From: Tubulanus polymorphus
Lineage: Eukaryota > Nemertea > Palaeonemertea > Tubulaniformes > Tubulanidae
Reading direction: 5' to 3'
Length of the DNA stretch: 60,000 nt
NCBI RefSeq assembly: GCF_964204645.1
Contig: NC_134026.1
Span: forward strand, 26,432,650-26,492,649
Shown here: in pieces, positions 38,897 to 51,257 of the stretch
Layout: every line of letters starts with the position of its first letter
Position numbering within the stretch: position 1 is the first letter of the stretch
Made by a program: the position numbers and the translations under genes
Notes under the pieces: model-generated
Told to the model about the DNA's origin: nothing
Databases searched by the model: none
The model's input: only the letters and a program-made list of their open reading frames with translations

Positions 38897-41800
38897 TTTC
38901 TATCGATTGATTCCTGAGTAGTTGATTTAAATTATGGATGCAAATTCTGCCCATTGGCAACATCAAAATGGGTAATTATCAGAAAACAAGTATTTTATGG
39001 CTCTATAAGGGGAATAGAATTCCTAAGTTTCATCTGCTGCATGCATGTGTGGAACATCCAAAAATTCCCTAGATAATTCACAAAATTTCATGATCAAATA
39101 TTACCACGAAGTGGCAGCAAATAAAGGCATATTTCGTCATAAGGATGGAGGATGGCAGGAGATGCAGGTTACTCGAGCCAATTACGCTAATGACATTAAC
39201 AGGTTCACATTGGCCATTGCAGAGACATTCATCATGAATTTGATTAAAAACATGCATATACTATTAATACATATTTACATATGCTGCAAATTAGAAAGAT
39301 AAATGACTAAATATTAAGATGTTCCAGATAGCATGCATCCAATCATTTCAATAAAATCATGATAATTAAGCCTATGTCCCCTGATACTGATGTATATCAA
39401 CTAAAGTCAATGACTGAGTTGTTAGGTATAAACAATCTTTCTATGTCGTGTGACCGCTCACATTGCGCATCCATTTATTTTTTCTATTCATTTATTCCTT
39501 GATTTCGGCTGCGTGATTTTTTGTGTAATTGAATAGATCTATTCATTTCGTTTCATTTGATAGTGACAGTTCAGCAATTACGTTAGTTGGCGATGATTGT
39601 GCGATCTCATCACATCAAACCGCACTTGGCCTCATTTTTCTATCCGACAAACAACTTTTCAAACTAATTTCATCTCGAAGGTTGCTTGATAACAATGAAA
39701 TGAATAGGAGTTCATGTTAGATTAGGTGTTCATATTTCATTTAAAACAGCTTGGCAGGAATAATTTTGAATGATTAGCTGAACAATCAAAAGAAAACATG
39801 CAACAGATATTTCAATATTTGAAACCAAATATGATCTCAGAATTGATTGTATGAATGAACTATTGCATTTCATGTTACACAAATATCGCTGAATTATTGC
39901 TCCACCATTTCAACTGCATGAAGTTACAATTTACGGACAATATCTCGTATCTTTGCATTACGATTTTCATTTACAATGAATAAATCAATCATCACAAATT
40001 CTAAACAGTGGCACCTGATTCTTAGATTCTATTGCAATGTTGTAAAGTTCACTGGACCCGAAATCCTGGTCAATATTTATGTCTAGATTAGATAATTAAT
40101 CATTATAAAACTGATCAATTTGTATCATATGTTCCATCAGGGTTAACGTCTATGTTAAGAACTCACAGATAAGTTCGCGTGATACAAAATCATTTAGCTG
40201 TCCGCGTAATTCTTGGAATGTGAATCACATTGTCAGGCAGCATTCCCCTCGGGCCCAGGTCCGTCAGATTAGACATAATACTAATTATGATTTCATAGTA
40301 TAAAATCAGTCATTGATTCTCCGCGAATACTTTTATATATATATATGTTTATATGCTAGTAGTGAAAATTATTCATAAAAAAAAAACAGAAGTAAAAGAT
40401 TCATAATCGATGGTTGGCCAGTGGTTTATAGATCCCGTAAATGTCTGGTATTAAATGACGTAAGGTGGAAATTCGAAACTGTTTACATATGGCCTTGTCC
40501 CCTCAGTCATGGGTTAAAGGCTAACACCGGGTCACTCAATACTTCAACCTGAAACTGAATACAGATTAAAAGTACATCATACAACTTCAACATTTGGTCT
40601 TTTTAGTGGAATACTAATATTGCCACTGCAGTTATACATAGGTTCCAGGTTGCATCCTTAAAATGATTAAAATCAATGTCCAATAGTATGTTTCCCATCA
40701 CTCAGCAATATCGTATTTGAAGTCAATATTCAACAGATAATGTTTACTGTCCAGTCACAACTATAAGTCTCTTAGCGTTTACCTCCTAAAGTGATGCAGG
40801 TATCTGAAGCCCCAGACAGCGCGATAAATATTCAAAGGATGCCGCTTTCTTTGCAAGATAAATGACTATTTACCGTACCTGTGCGTTTAATGGCAATCAT
40901 TTCGACGATATCAGACTATTATCCATGAGATAGAGGAAGTTTTGGGATTAGTAAATCATGCAATTTTAATCCAGTAATGGGCATATTAGTCATTGATAGT
41001 TTTCGTGCAATGACACCAAGAATAAATCAATATATCACCAAAAAATATGAAGTCATGACTTTTCCGGTCGGAGTATCGTATTCATCTAATTTATAATAAG
41101 TGGCTGATATAATTTCATTTATGGCTTCGTAATGATAGGTTATATGTCCGCTGGTAGTTAGTAATTCAATCTGTGAATTATAGATGACCATTTGCTCAGT
41201 CGCATTATCTGTAACTCAAACCTAAGACAAGTCGAAGCTAATACACCTACGCAATATTGGTGGAATTTACTGGATTGTAAACCAGACTATAGTTTCAGAG
41301 AATCAATAGGTTGTCTGGCTGGTCATCGAAACTACAATAACCGGAATTCGTCGCGATATTTGACGACAATTTGGGTGACGATTTAATACAAATCCGCGCG
41401 GCGTCCTCCATGTTATGTGTGAAATTGTTTTCCGTTCTGTGCTGATGCCTTTGTCGATAAAACATTTTAACATGCGATGGCGTAAAATTAAATTCCATCG
41501 TGAGTATGACATGAATGGAATCATTTCTCCGACAAACTGTGAGCGAAATGCATCAATCAAACCGATATTATACCCAAACCCCGACTCATGATGACATTGA
41601 TACAACAGTTATATTTTACCAATGTTTTCCAGCATGAAATGCCCAACGTAACCACACAAAATATCGGCCGGCTGGTAGTTACATTGTGTTATTACTTAAC
41701 AAAAGTTTCCGTGGAAAAACAGATGACTCGATACTAAAATCACTGTCATAACAAATTTTATGAATTGCTAACAACGATATAAAGAGCAACAGCGATTGTT

Positions 41801-43900
41801 TCGCCTGAAAGCGGTGCGTACGTATAGTGAATACACTTATAAATGGCTGCGCGTTTAGAAGCAGTAACTATAACATGATCAATATTATACGACATCAATG
41901 GTTTTAGAAAATTGATATGGAGACATCGGGATGAAAACTTCCTGAAATGAATGCGCTTAAAGCTCAACTCACCCACCGGTAAAATACATGAAACAGATTG
42001 CAGAATGAATACCGTACGTACCTGAAACGATACAACGAAAGAAAACATGAAATTTAATTCGATTGAACGGATCGAATAGGAAAAAGGCTTCACCGATAAG
42101 AACTTTCCAGTCAGAAATTGATTATTATCGATTGGAATTTTTATAAGTAGAGAATTATTGAATCATATGAGAATAGTGTATTGTTGATGGCTACAGGGGA
42201 TTTCACTTTCGCAGACATCACTTTAATGAATAACTGAGGCTATTGCGCTGTTGGATACTATACTCACTACAGATGTCATATTTCTAATAAATATCATTTG
42301 AAATCTATGTGAATTCATTTCCATTTCTATTATTCTTAAAAGCGACCTAGGATATCATTTTACAACCAAGTGAAACTGCATATTTCTATCGATTTATATC
42401 CGATAGAAAAATCAAAGCAAAAGGAAAATTTGGCTTAGATTCAGTTTATCCAATGGGTGCTCGCAGTAGGGAAGCAAATCTAATTTTTGTCTGCAAAGTC
42501 GATGGAGCGAATATGACGAAAAGCTCTAATTGTTGTTATTGTAAACACGTTACTGCTGAATTCAGAATTCATTATCTCGAATATAACTTAATCACTGATC
42601 GGCTTAAATTCGCCACAAAATGACCAGAGTCTGTCTCGAAATTCCCATCTGAACTAATCATTTTAGTAGAGCAACAGTCAATCAGTGAGTCTATGGATTA
42701 TCGTAACTGTCTGGTCTGAAAACCAACTGAGGGGATACTATTGCTGAAAGGTAACCATGAAGTTGTTGTTCTATTTAGAATCGTGAGCATGACCTGAGAA
42801 ATTGGCATTTCTTCAATTAATTGATTAATTACTGATCAGACAGTACACGGTACTGATTAGGATGTACACCTCGAGCATCATGATTTGAATCAGTCGTTCA
42901 ATGCTACTTCATCTCGTACCAGATATACCATCAGTATAGCTGAAATTCTCAAATGAAAATTGAGTGGGTTCACTTGCGATAACTCATTCTTCAGTTTTTC
43001 GCCCGCGATGGAAATGAAAAAGAATCACGATTCTCGAAAGAAAATGGATCAATGCTCTTTCTAAGGGAAATAGTGACCCGTACAATGACTACGAGAAAAG
43101 CATTCATTCTAGCCTGTATGACAACTGCGATCTTGGAATGTTAAACAGAAAAAAAAGAACTACTCAAGATTGATCACATTGTGCTCTCCTTCTGTGTAAG
43201 ATTCTTATCATGTTTAAGCAAGAAGTTGTGGAACAGAGGATCATGATGCATCGGTTTTTTCAGCGAATTCCAGTGCTGACTTTATAGATAATCTCTCATT
43301 GTCACTCATTGTAAGCCAGCTGACCAATTTATAATAGTAAATTCCCTCGAAATATGTCAGACGAAATGCAATTCAATCGCACATCATTCAATTCATGGTT
43401 TTTCATGACGAGATACTAAGTAAATAGTTGTAACAGCAATGAGAAAACTATTCGAAAAATTATCACGTATTCAGAGAGGTTTATATTCCTTTATTACACT
43501 AATCGATTCCAAGAATTTATTGAACGTGATCTGGAATTTCATTGAGGTTTGTAACCAAAATTGAAATGATTTAAGAGGGTTTTAAGGGGTGGGCGCTATC
43601 ATCCAGCGATTTAAGACTGAGGAATTTGAATGCAATTACAACTGAAAATCCTTTGTTTCAACTAGTCAATGTTATAGCTGTCACACATGTCCACTACATC
43701 ACGTAATATTTCAAATGATTACATTGAAGATCAATACGTTTTCACTTTTAATGTGAACAATAGAAACTATAGTTTAAACACTGATTTCATCTACAGTACA
43801 ATCGTCCAGACTTGCGCGTTGCTGCGGGAAGCAAGTAAAATCAAACTGCAACTTAGTGGCATTTTGTGTTAATCAATCTTTCTTTTCTTTCTCTCTACAG
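38897..43900. other. AT-rich stretch upstream of the GPCR exon, no gene seen
   Basis: The interval is interrupted by one microsatellite at 40334-40346. Minus-strand frames at 41303-41605 (100 codons) and 41758-42093 (111 codons) are the longest here but have no recognisable motif. The last bases form the pyrimidine tract and AG acceptor at 43900, so at least the right end is probably intronic. Confidence 0.35.
40334..40346. repeat. AT microsatellite
   Basis: A short (TA)n run. Confidence 0.6.
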
Positions 43901-44366
43901 ATTGTGAGATTAATCCCATCATCGGGGTCTCGCCTCTCAGGATTAACTGGGTTGTACGAATGAAACACAGTTATTGAAACGTGATTCGACTTTACAATGA
44001 TCATTTTAATCTACACGGCGATATATTAAACTGATGGATTAAACCAACACACGATGTCATCATGATTTACCAACATTTCTCAATGGGAAGTTTGAGTCCG
44101 GAAACAAAAACAGCGTTTGATTTCCCGACTGAGTTTAGAATGGAATTCAGTTTTTAAATTCAACAAAATAACCGTCAGTTTTTGTTCATCGTAGAAGATG
44201 AGAATGTGCTTCTGATTCATTGTATCCTATATAACTTCATCGGACGTCGAAAAACATTTCATTTCAAGAATAATCGACAATGGAAATACTTTAATCGGTT
44301 TTACAATCACTCGATAAAAGAACTATTTGCGAAGCTCAGAAATTCGGGGAACGTATCGAAATAAAA
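43901..44366 (+). other. 5'UTR part of the GPCR coding exon
   Basis: A strong acceptor (tttcttttctttctctctacag) ends at 43900, so the receptor exon most likely begins at 43901. That leaves a leader of about 466 bases before the ATG at 44367. The leader contains several short upstream frames, for example ATGs at 43960, 43997 and 44033, each soon followed by a stop. The in-frame TAA at 44362-44364 immediately before the chosen ATG rules out an upstream coding extension in this exon. Upstream frames of this kind often dampen translation, but no effect can be read from sequence alone. Confidence 0.5.
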
Positions 44367-46634
44367 ATGAATGAATCTTCTACAAGCGTCTATAACGCTA
44401 CCATGGCAATGTTGAACGCATCCCTCGTTCTACCAGAGACTAATAGTACTGTCAAAAGCAGCAGTAGTACTGTCACGGCAAGTGGTGCTCTAGTTGTATC
44501 CACACCGCTAACTTCTACAGATGGTGCACAGAACGGCTCAAACAACAGGCGAAACCTTACCGCTATACATGGTCAACGAAATCATAATCCTTCCGATTCG
44601 GATCGTAAAAATCTTAACCAATATCTCGCAAAAAATGAAAATTTCACGAATTCTAACGACAATGTTACGGACTTAGCGGAATACCTACACGATGAAATCG
44701 CATCCATAGAAACTGCCGGCAATACGACTAATAAAATAGGATTTAGCGATCATTTAAATAGAACTGAAAATACAATTACAGGTGAGCAAAACTTTACACA
44801 GGCGATCTCAAATTTCACTGATAGCGTTACTGAAAGTTTAGTGAACATCACAACTGAATTGCTGACCAATAATCTAACTGATAATTACCCGAATCAGACA
44901 TCTGTCAGTCTAAACGGAGTTGGAAATGTGACAGTTCCAACAATTCTGCTGGATGGATATGTGAATAATCTTACTAGTAATGCGAGAGATTACTCGGATT
45001 ATAGCAGTAATGTATCCGTACTTAACCAGACGGTTAGTAATTTGACAGTAGGCATTCACCAACGACACCGTATCGGTGAAAATTATGTTATTTCGCTGCA
45101 GTATTACCTCGGAGAAATGATCGTCGTCGTGATTTTGTTGGGTATTTTGACCTGCTGGACGATGTTCGGGAACTTGCTCGTGTTAATCGCGCTCGGTAAG
45201 TTCAAAAACCTTAAAACGATGTCGAACTATCTGATCGGGAATCTAGCGTTGTGCGATTTTTTACTCGCTTTAACTGTATTACCGCTGTCCCTAGTCAATG
45301 ACGTTCTCGGTCACTGGATATTCGGAGAAGTGATTTGTAACTTATGGCTTTCAATAGATGTGCTTTACTGTACAGCGTCGATTTGGAGTTTGTGCGTGAT
45401 CGCTCTAGATAGGTTTACTGCTACTTCGTTTCCAGTTTGGTATCGAGAAAAACGTTCCATAAAACGAGCATCTATTTATATTACGTTAGTTTGGGTGTTT
45501 TCTATTATTGTGACCGTTCCACCCTTGTTCGGATGGCAGGACAAAAGTCTTAACTATCAGTTTAATAATTCGACCCAAAAGTATGAGTGCATCCTGTTTT
45601 CGAATGTAGAATACGTCATATATTCAGCGATGGGATCTTTTATAATTCCGTTATTTTTGATGGTGTTGCTTTACGTGAAAATCTTCATCGTCATACGAAA
45701 ACGTTCGAAGCAGCTGCATCGCACGTACATGAAAAACCATCAAAACCGGCGAGGCGGCTCGAAGAAAGCCAGCATCGCGCAAACATCTCAAAAAGTCCAA
45801 CCACCGCAAGCAATCGAACTTAATACCATCTCTAAAGTACAAAATACCAAACCGGATGATTCCAAATTATTATTTTCCTACAGTACGGATAGTTCACCCG
45901 ATGTCGATATTAAAAGCGATGATGAAGATGAAGATGATTTGTCCTCCGATGGAGTTACAAATTCACAAGGTTATTACTCCGAGAAGGACACGTGTACGAC
46001 TCTTTTGCGGCAGGAACTACGCAATGGAGTCATGTCTACGACGGAAGCGACCGACAGCGATACGCTAGTTATCACTAACCCATCATCTAAATTCACAGGT
46101 GAAACGACCGACAAAGAGTCGCAAAGTGACCAGGAAAAGGTTACGCTGATGACGAAGCCAGAAAAACAGTCGTCGGGCCCGAGGCGGAACCCGCTCTCCG
46201 ATCAGAACAAAAACAATCAGGTGCCCGGCGAACACGACGGAGGCACGACTACCGAGGACGAAGAGGGCAAGAAGAAAAAACCGGCGAATTTACCGCCGAA
46301 AGGCAATCCGTTCAAACGCGACCGACTGCGGTCAAGTTTTCGCAAATTTGATAAACGCGAGCAACGAGCGACTAAACGAATGGGTATGATCATCTCGTGT
46401 TTTTTCATCTGTTGGATGCCGTTTACAATCATGTATTTAACACGTAGTTTATGCGCTAATTGTCAAGAGTTGAATCCGAATCTGCTGGCCTTCATTATCT
46501 GGCTCGGATATGCAAACTCTGGATTAAATCCACTGTTGTATACAATTTTCAACGAGGATTTCCGACGTGCTTTTTATCGGATGCTATGCAGCTGTTTCAT
46601 CAAACCGAAGAAGGCGAAAGCGGGCATGAAATAG
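44367..46634 (+). CDS. Biogenic-amine-type class A G-protein-coupled receptor, single coding exon
   Basis: A 755-residue seven-transmembrane receptor at the plasma membrane. Residues 1-245 form a Ser/Thr/Asn-rich extracellular tail with about 20 N-x-S/T glycosylation sequons and no obvious signal peptide. TM1 starts near 251 (MFGNLLVL, Asn1.50). TM2 has LALCDFLLA (Asp2.50). TM3 has SIDVLYCTASI with Asp331 (Asp3.32), the amine counter-ion. The DRY motif reads DRF (Asp348). TM5 has IYSAMGSFIIP, placing serines at 5.42 and 5.46 as in catecholamine-binding receptors. TM6 has FFICWMPFT (Trp6.48; Thr instead of the usual aromatic at 6.52). TM7 has GYANSGLNPLLY (NPxxY, Asn721). Intracellular loop 3 is about 225 residues, polar, with an acidic run, and the C-tail is short with Cys residues that could be palmitoylated. 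A long loop 3 with a short tail resembles Gi/o-coupled D2, alpha-2 and 5-HT1 receptors. The ligand (dopamine, serotonin, octopamine or tyramine) cannot be decided. The start is the first ATG after an in-frame stop. Confidence 0.95.
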   Translation: MNESSTSVYNATMAMLNASLVLPETNSTVKSSSSTVTASGALVVSTPLTSTDGAQNGSNNRRNLTAIHGQRNHNPSDSDRKNLNQYLAKNENFTNSNDNVTDLAEYLHDEIASIETAGNTTNKIGFSDHLNRTENTITGEQNFTQAISNFTDSVTESLVNITTELLTNNLTDNYPNQTSVSLNGVGNVTVPTILLDGYVNNLTSNARDYSDYSSNVSVLNQTVSNLTVGIHQRHRIGENYVISLQYYLGEMIVVVILLGILTCWTMFGNLLVLIALGKFKNLKTMSNYLIGNLALCDFLLALTVLPLSLVNDVLGHWIFGEVICNLWLSIDVLYCTASIWSLCVIALDRFTATSFPVWYREKRSIKRASIYITLVWVFSIIVTVPPLFGWQDKSLNYQFNNSTQKYECILFSNVEYVIYSAMGSFIIPLFLMVLLYVKIFIVIRKRSKQLHRTYMKNHQNRRGGSKKASIAQTSQKVQPPQAIELNTISKVQNTKPDDSKLLFSYSTDSSPDVDIKSDDEDEDDLSSDGVTNSQGYYSEKDTCTTLLRQELRNGVMSTTEATDSDTLVITNPSSKFTGETTDKESQSDQEKVTLMTKPEKQSSGPRRNPLSDQNKNNQVPGEHDGGTTTEDEEGKKKKPANLPPKGNPFKRDRLRSSFRKFDKREQRATKRMGMIISCFFICWMPFTIMYLTRSLCANCQELNPNLLAFIIWLGYANSGLNPLLYTIFNEDFRRAFYRMLCSCFIKPKKAKAGMK

Positions 46635-46740
46635 ACAATATATGTACAGATAAAGGACACATTTTACAAAAATACTACTGTGACTATATTTGTGCCAATC
46701 ATTGTGACATACGCAGAACAAAAACCCTGCAAAATGTGTA

Positions 46741-46746
46741 AATAAA
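46741..46746 (+). terminator. Poly(A) signal of the GPCR gene
   Basis: AATAAA lies 107 bases after the receptor stop codon, giving a short 3'UTR. It is the first canonical hexamer downstream. Confidence 0.6.
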
Positions 46747-46764
46747 ACTATTTTCATTTGCTAC

Positions 46765-49700
46765 TGATCCCTCGTAAATCTGGTGCCATGATCTTTATTC
46801 TGGAGGACTTTCCAATATAACATGTAAGTAAATCTAATGGAAATATCATTAAAAAGCTGATTATGTTTCTGAAATGCCTTTGTTGTTTTTTTACCATTGA
46901 AAATTGAACTCGCCGATTGTCTCGCGCAGCAAGGAATATCATCGAGTTTATTACATAAATATAGGATATGAGTAACATCCTAAAACTAAGCATATATATC
47001 TGAATCGACTGACCATCATAAATCGAAGAGTCCAGTTATGATAATACACATCTGGTTTCATATTCAGATCTCGCATGGATAGATCTTCATAAATGATTTT
47101 ATTGAGTATTAGATATGTGCTGGTGAATTTGATAGTCACCTAGAATAATATAAATTTTCATGGAGGGCAGTAGATTTCCAGGCGTAGCATTAATGAGTTT
47201 CAATGTTGGCATTTTTAAAATGTTGTAACCGTTGGGTATGTTGAAACATCGCGATGTGTGGGTTCTAACAGCGATTGCGAATAGCACCCACGCGATCAGG
47301 TATCTTTTAATAGAAATTCATTGAAAAAAACCCCTACAACATCTCCCGCACATCCATTAGGATAAGGTTCAACAAAATCTGATACCAAGTAACCTCAAAT
47401 GATTTTTTCAAAATTTTTTCATTCTCTGCATCACGATGATAGTTTTCATAAAACTTGCCATCGTTTTCGAGAATTACCCATTACAAAACCCATAATTCAG
47501 CCATTGAAACATTGGCAGGTTATTCCATTCTATTTTTTCCAAGGCACCAAATAATTCATTTACGATTAACTTTTTCTGTTTCATTCATCTAGTACTTCAT
47601 TTATTTCCTACATAATTCTTTGAGTAATATTTTCCTAGTGAACACGTTCAAACACTGTTTTTTTACATCTGCTTTCCTCGTTTAATTACCGCTGATATAA
47701 CTAACGATTCATGCAATTTCAATCCGTTTGATAATTATTGATTTATATGCCCTTTTTCCAGGAGAACAATTTGCATGATATTCATCAGATAATGGTGTAT
47801 GAGACGGAGTGTCTGTCCTTCATATTCTGAACATCAGACACAATCATATCGATACGTATTGTAACGCAACCTCAGCTTCTCCGATCAGTCACATGTTATC
47901 ACAATAAGATTTAGAAATCCCTCTGAAAATATGCGTATAATCCAGGGTTCATCCCCTGACAGATTGTGAGAATGCATACACCTCTAATCTCTTATTGCAA
48001 TCAATCGAATATGGATGTAGATTGGATTAATCGAATGCTAATGGTATAGGATGGTGCTAGGCTCGTTTTCTTTAATCATCAATGAGAAAAAAACACCGCG
48101 TACTAATAATGAATGTATCCATGACTTCCACTGACGATGAAAAAGCTCTTTCCAATCAATGTGACAATACCATTGGGCATTTTTTCGACAGAATTGCTGC
48201 TTCACTCTAGATCAATCAACGGTCTTTAGAGAGACCTTGATAACCAACTGCTGGAAAAATTCACTTCAACGAGAAAATTGACATTTCCAAAATAAGAAAA
48301 TTGAAGCCGCGTGAAACTGAATGAACTTAATAACCCGAGGCTTTGTGGCTTCAGCGAGAAATTTTATGATACTCGATAAAATTCTGACTTATCTGCGCGT
48401 ATAGTTTTAGACAGGTCATAAGCTTGGATGACACAGGTGGTTGAGCAATGAATGAAAATCTAATTATTGCGTACATATGGAGAGTAAGTAAGCATCAATC
48501 TGTTTTACCTATATAACCTTCAATCACTAGTAATAAATGATTGTATCTCCGTTAGTTGTCCACTGTAATTAGTTGATTGTTAGGAAATGAGAGCAACCTT
48601 TAAGTAAATGAGCACAGAATTGTCCAATAATACTGCGCTGAGGGTCCTTTACATGTCAATAACTGATTAACATACAACAAAGCGGAATGTGTATATTCCA
48701 TTCCTGCCATATAACCCAGAGAACTTGAAGCCTTGAAATATAAATAGTCTTCAATGATGATACAGAGACAAGCTATGCTTCATTATGATGAACCAATGGT
48801 AGGTCGATTAAGATTGAATCCGGCTAAAGCTGTACAGCTCGGATAAATCCGAAAATCTATACAAACATTCACGACACATGATTGGACCCAGGAGAGATTT
48901 ACGTGCAAGAAACAGAAAACTACATCCACAGCAGGTGATGGCAAAAATCAATGTGGCAGACACTGATTAAAGAATTAAAGATGAATTTGATTAAAAAAAG
49001 ATCAATGATTCTTTCATCAACTGAAATATAGACTTCAAAAGTTTTACTTGATGTTTTGGTTATAAGCCATTCTGGCGCCATTTTCTACGATATACATCAT
49101 TGTTGAAAGGTTGGATTAAAGGGAAGAATCTTTAGATGATGCATTATTAGTTTTTGTTTATAATCCCCCTGTATTAAAACTAATCCTGTACGCTGAACCT
49201 ATTTTTCATTCTTGCATCTAATAAATCAAACATGATCTCAATTTTCGTTTTCATATTACACAAATGTTATTTCCACATTTGATGACACCGATGCTTCGGA
49301 CTGGAGCAATAATTTTCTCTATCGCAAAACTGTGAGTCTATCATTTCTGAACAGAGCCGGTGCATACTGAAAAAAGTAACAAGGCAGTAAACACTATAAT
49401 CTTGCATACTGCAATGATAATAGGCTCCCAATATCATAGCACACCCTCGGAATCAGTCATAACTCACTGGTGTAAGTGTAATATCATTTACAGTTAAAAA
49501 TCACCAGTTGTGGCAACATGATCTCGATCAAAATGCCAGCAAGAATGATGATTCCTAAATGTATCAAGTGACTTAATCGAGCAACGTATTGTATGACTAG
49601 AAAAAAATATCTACAAGAACTAGATTCAAAGAACAATCAAAATGTCATCCACAAATTTTGTGATCTGTTTACAAATGATAATATCAGTGGTAGCTGCTAG

Positions 49701-49941
49701 TAATAGGTCATCATTGCATCCCGCAGGTAATGTAGTAACATGAACGAAACAGTCCATAATGATTATAACTGTAGTATATGATTCATTTTATCATCAAATA
49801 TACAGATATCCTATCCAGGAACACTTAACTATGTGATGCTGGCTGCAGCCAAGTCTTTTTTAACGTTTAATGTGGCAAAATATTCATTATGAAATAGAGC
49901 CATAAAACCACCACACAAACATATAAATTCAGATATAAAAT
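46765..49941. other. Intergenic AT-rich DNA
   Basis: Minus-strand frames at 46754-46993, 46951-47139 and 47099-47287 overlap one another and show no motif. I see no gene, RNA or transposon. Confidence 0.4.
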
Positions 49942-50001
49942 CTGTGACTATGATAAAGAAATAGAAGATTCGTATCTCTCCTTTAACTGTGACTATGATA
50001 A
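49942..50001 (+). repeat. Short direct repeat, 45-base period
   Basis: The 15-base string ctgtgactatgataa occurs at 49942-49956 and 49987-50001. It is probably a local duplication without function. Confidence 0.6.
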
Positions 50002-50888
50002 GAAATCCCTTGTCAAAATGATTACTGTTAGTCCAAAGACAAAGTATTGATTACAAAAATAAATCGATTGGGATTGATACCATACTTGCCATCAACAGTG
50101 ATATCGCATATTAGAATTTCCATTTGATTAGATATGTAGTAATTAAACCTTTGAATTAATAATATATGCACAAAGAAGATGGGATTTTGTTCTCCGAAAT
50201 AAAAAGAGTCATTTCTAATTCAATAGACCAGATAAGAAAGTTCATTTCCTATCTGTCAATACTTTTAGCTTCTTTTTCTTAAAACTTTTTTCCAAGACCA
50301 AAGAATCAGGTCTATTACAAGCGCAGTGAAGGAAAATTAATTCGTTCAATGAAATACTGCAAAGTGATAGATGACCAGCAATAAAATGAATGCAGCAAAT
50401 CACGAGGTTTAAGTGAATTAATCAATGTTCCAATGGCCTTTATAATGAATTCCAGTTATTTGATTAATTTTCCCCAGAGAAAAATCATGATCATCTTGTT
50501 CTATGTCCAACATCATCAATGAAATTCCGAAAAATCTATGAATAGCTAAATTGATATGAACTCCTCAAACAAAAGTCTTTTTGACTTTTTCTGAAATTGC
50601 ATCGATCGGGGGAGGTTATCCAGTAGACTAGTTAGTTACCTAATCGTTGGTGGTAAGCTTTTTATAATCGGATGGGCTTATACCAACGTTAGGGATGACA
50701 AGGACCAAAACACGGTTGAAAAAAGTAACACTTCAAAAGTATACTTTCTATTCACTTCAGTCCACAATTAATGGCTTAATTCACAAACCAACACAGGTAC
50801 CTTTCGAAATAATCCAATTTTATGTATGTTTCGAGTGGTTAATCAACATTATTTTGAGAAATTAATTAATTTCTCCACCAATTTCGCC
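50002..50888. other. Intergenic AT-rich DNA
   Basis: I see no coding, RNA or repeat feature that I can support. Confidence 0.4.
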
Positions 50889-50985
50889 ATTGGCCGCCAT
50901 TTCTCTGTATTGCACATGTGGCATGATAAAACAAGGGGACCTACAAGGATTTATATAAAACTTCCGAGACGAAACGACAATTTTT
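50889..50985 (+). promoter_or_regulatory. Candidate promoter with CCAAT, YY1-like and TATA elements
   Basis: An inverted CCAAT box (ATTGG, 50889-50893) abuts GCCGCCATTT, which resembles a YY1 site. TTATATAAAA at 50951-50960 contains a TATAAA box, which would place transcription start near 50985. The spacing is typical for animal promoters, and a candidate first coding exon lies about 200 bases downstream on the same strand. No transcript evidence is available. Confidence 0.35.
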
Positions 50986-51158
50986 ATTTTTGATGGTTTT
51001 CCAACTTATATTTCAAATCTTCGTGTTTTCCATAATAAATCATGAAATAATAAATTCTGGTAAAAGAAAAATGTGAATAAGTGTTGATTTCTTAATTTTT
51101 TTCAATTTCGTCGTTTCGCTTCGTTAGTTTGTGCTGTTGTCCTCGCCTCAACCCACAG

Positions 51159-51257
51159 GTGCCAGCACCTCCAGTAATTTTCAAAATGGCAGCTGTTGAC
51201 CCGACGGAAATTTACTCTCACTTTACGGCCGATTTGCACATGGATTAAGATCGTCAG
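51159..51257 (+). pseudogene. Candidate first exon with an early in-frame stop, gene unidentified
   Basis: A segment richer in GC and CpG than its flanks contains an ATG in excellent context (caaaATGGCA) at 51186. It is followed by 20 codons (MAAVDPTEIYSHF, then TADLHMD), a TAA at 51246-51248, three more codons and a good donor (tcgtcag|gtgagg, exon end 51257). An acceptor-like tract ends at 51158, so it could instead be an internal exon. If the TAA were a sense codon, the frame would be open to the donor in phase 0. The E-I-Y/F spacing and the D-x-D near the end faintly recall the translin N-terminus, where the stop would fall on a Gln. This is too short to claim. It may instead be a short upstream frame in a leader, or a decayed exon. 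No later exons were found. Confidence 0.25.

Noticed and set aside
41303-42093. Minus-strand frames of 100 and 111 codons
   Set aside because: No motif, no consistent splice sites, and overlapping frames on both strands; not enough to call a gene.
45587-46432. Short frames on both strands within the GPCR exon
   Set aside because: They are shadows of the receptor reading frame.
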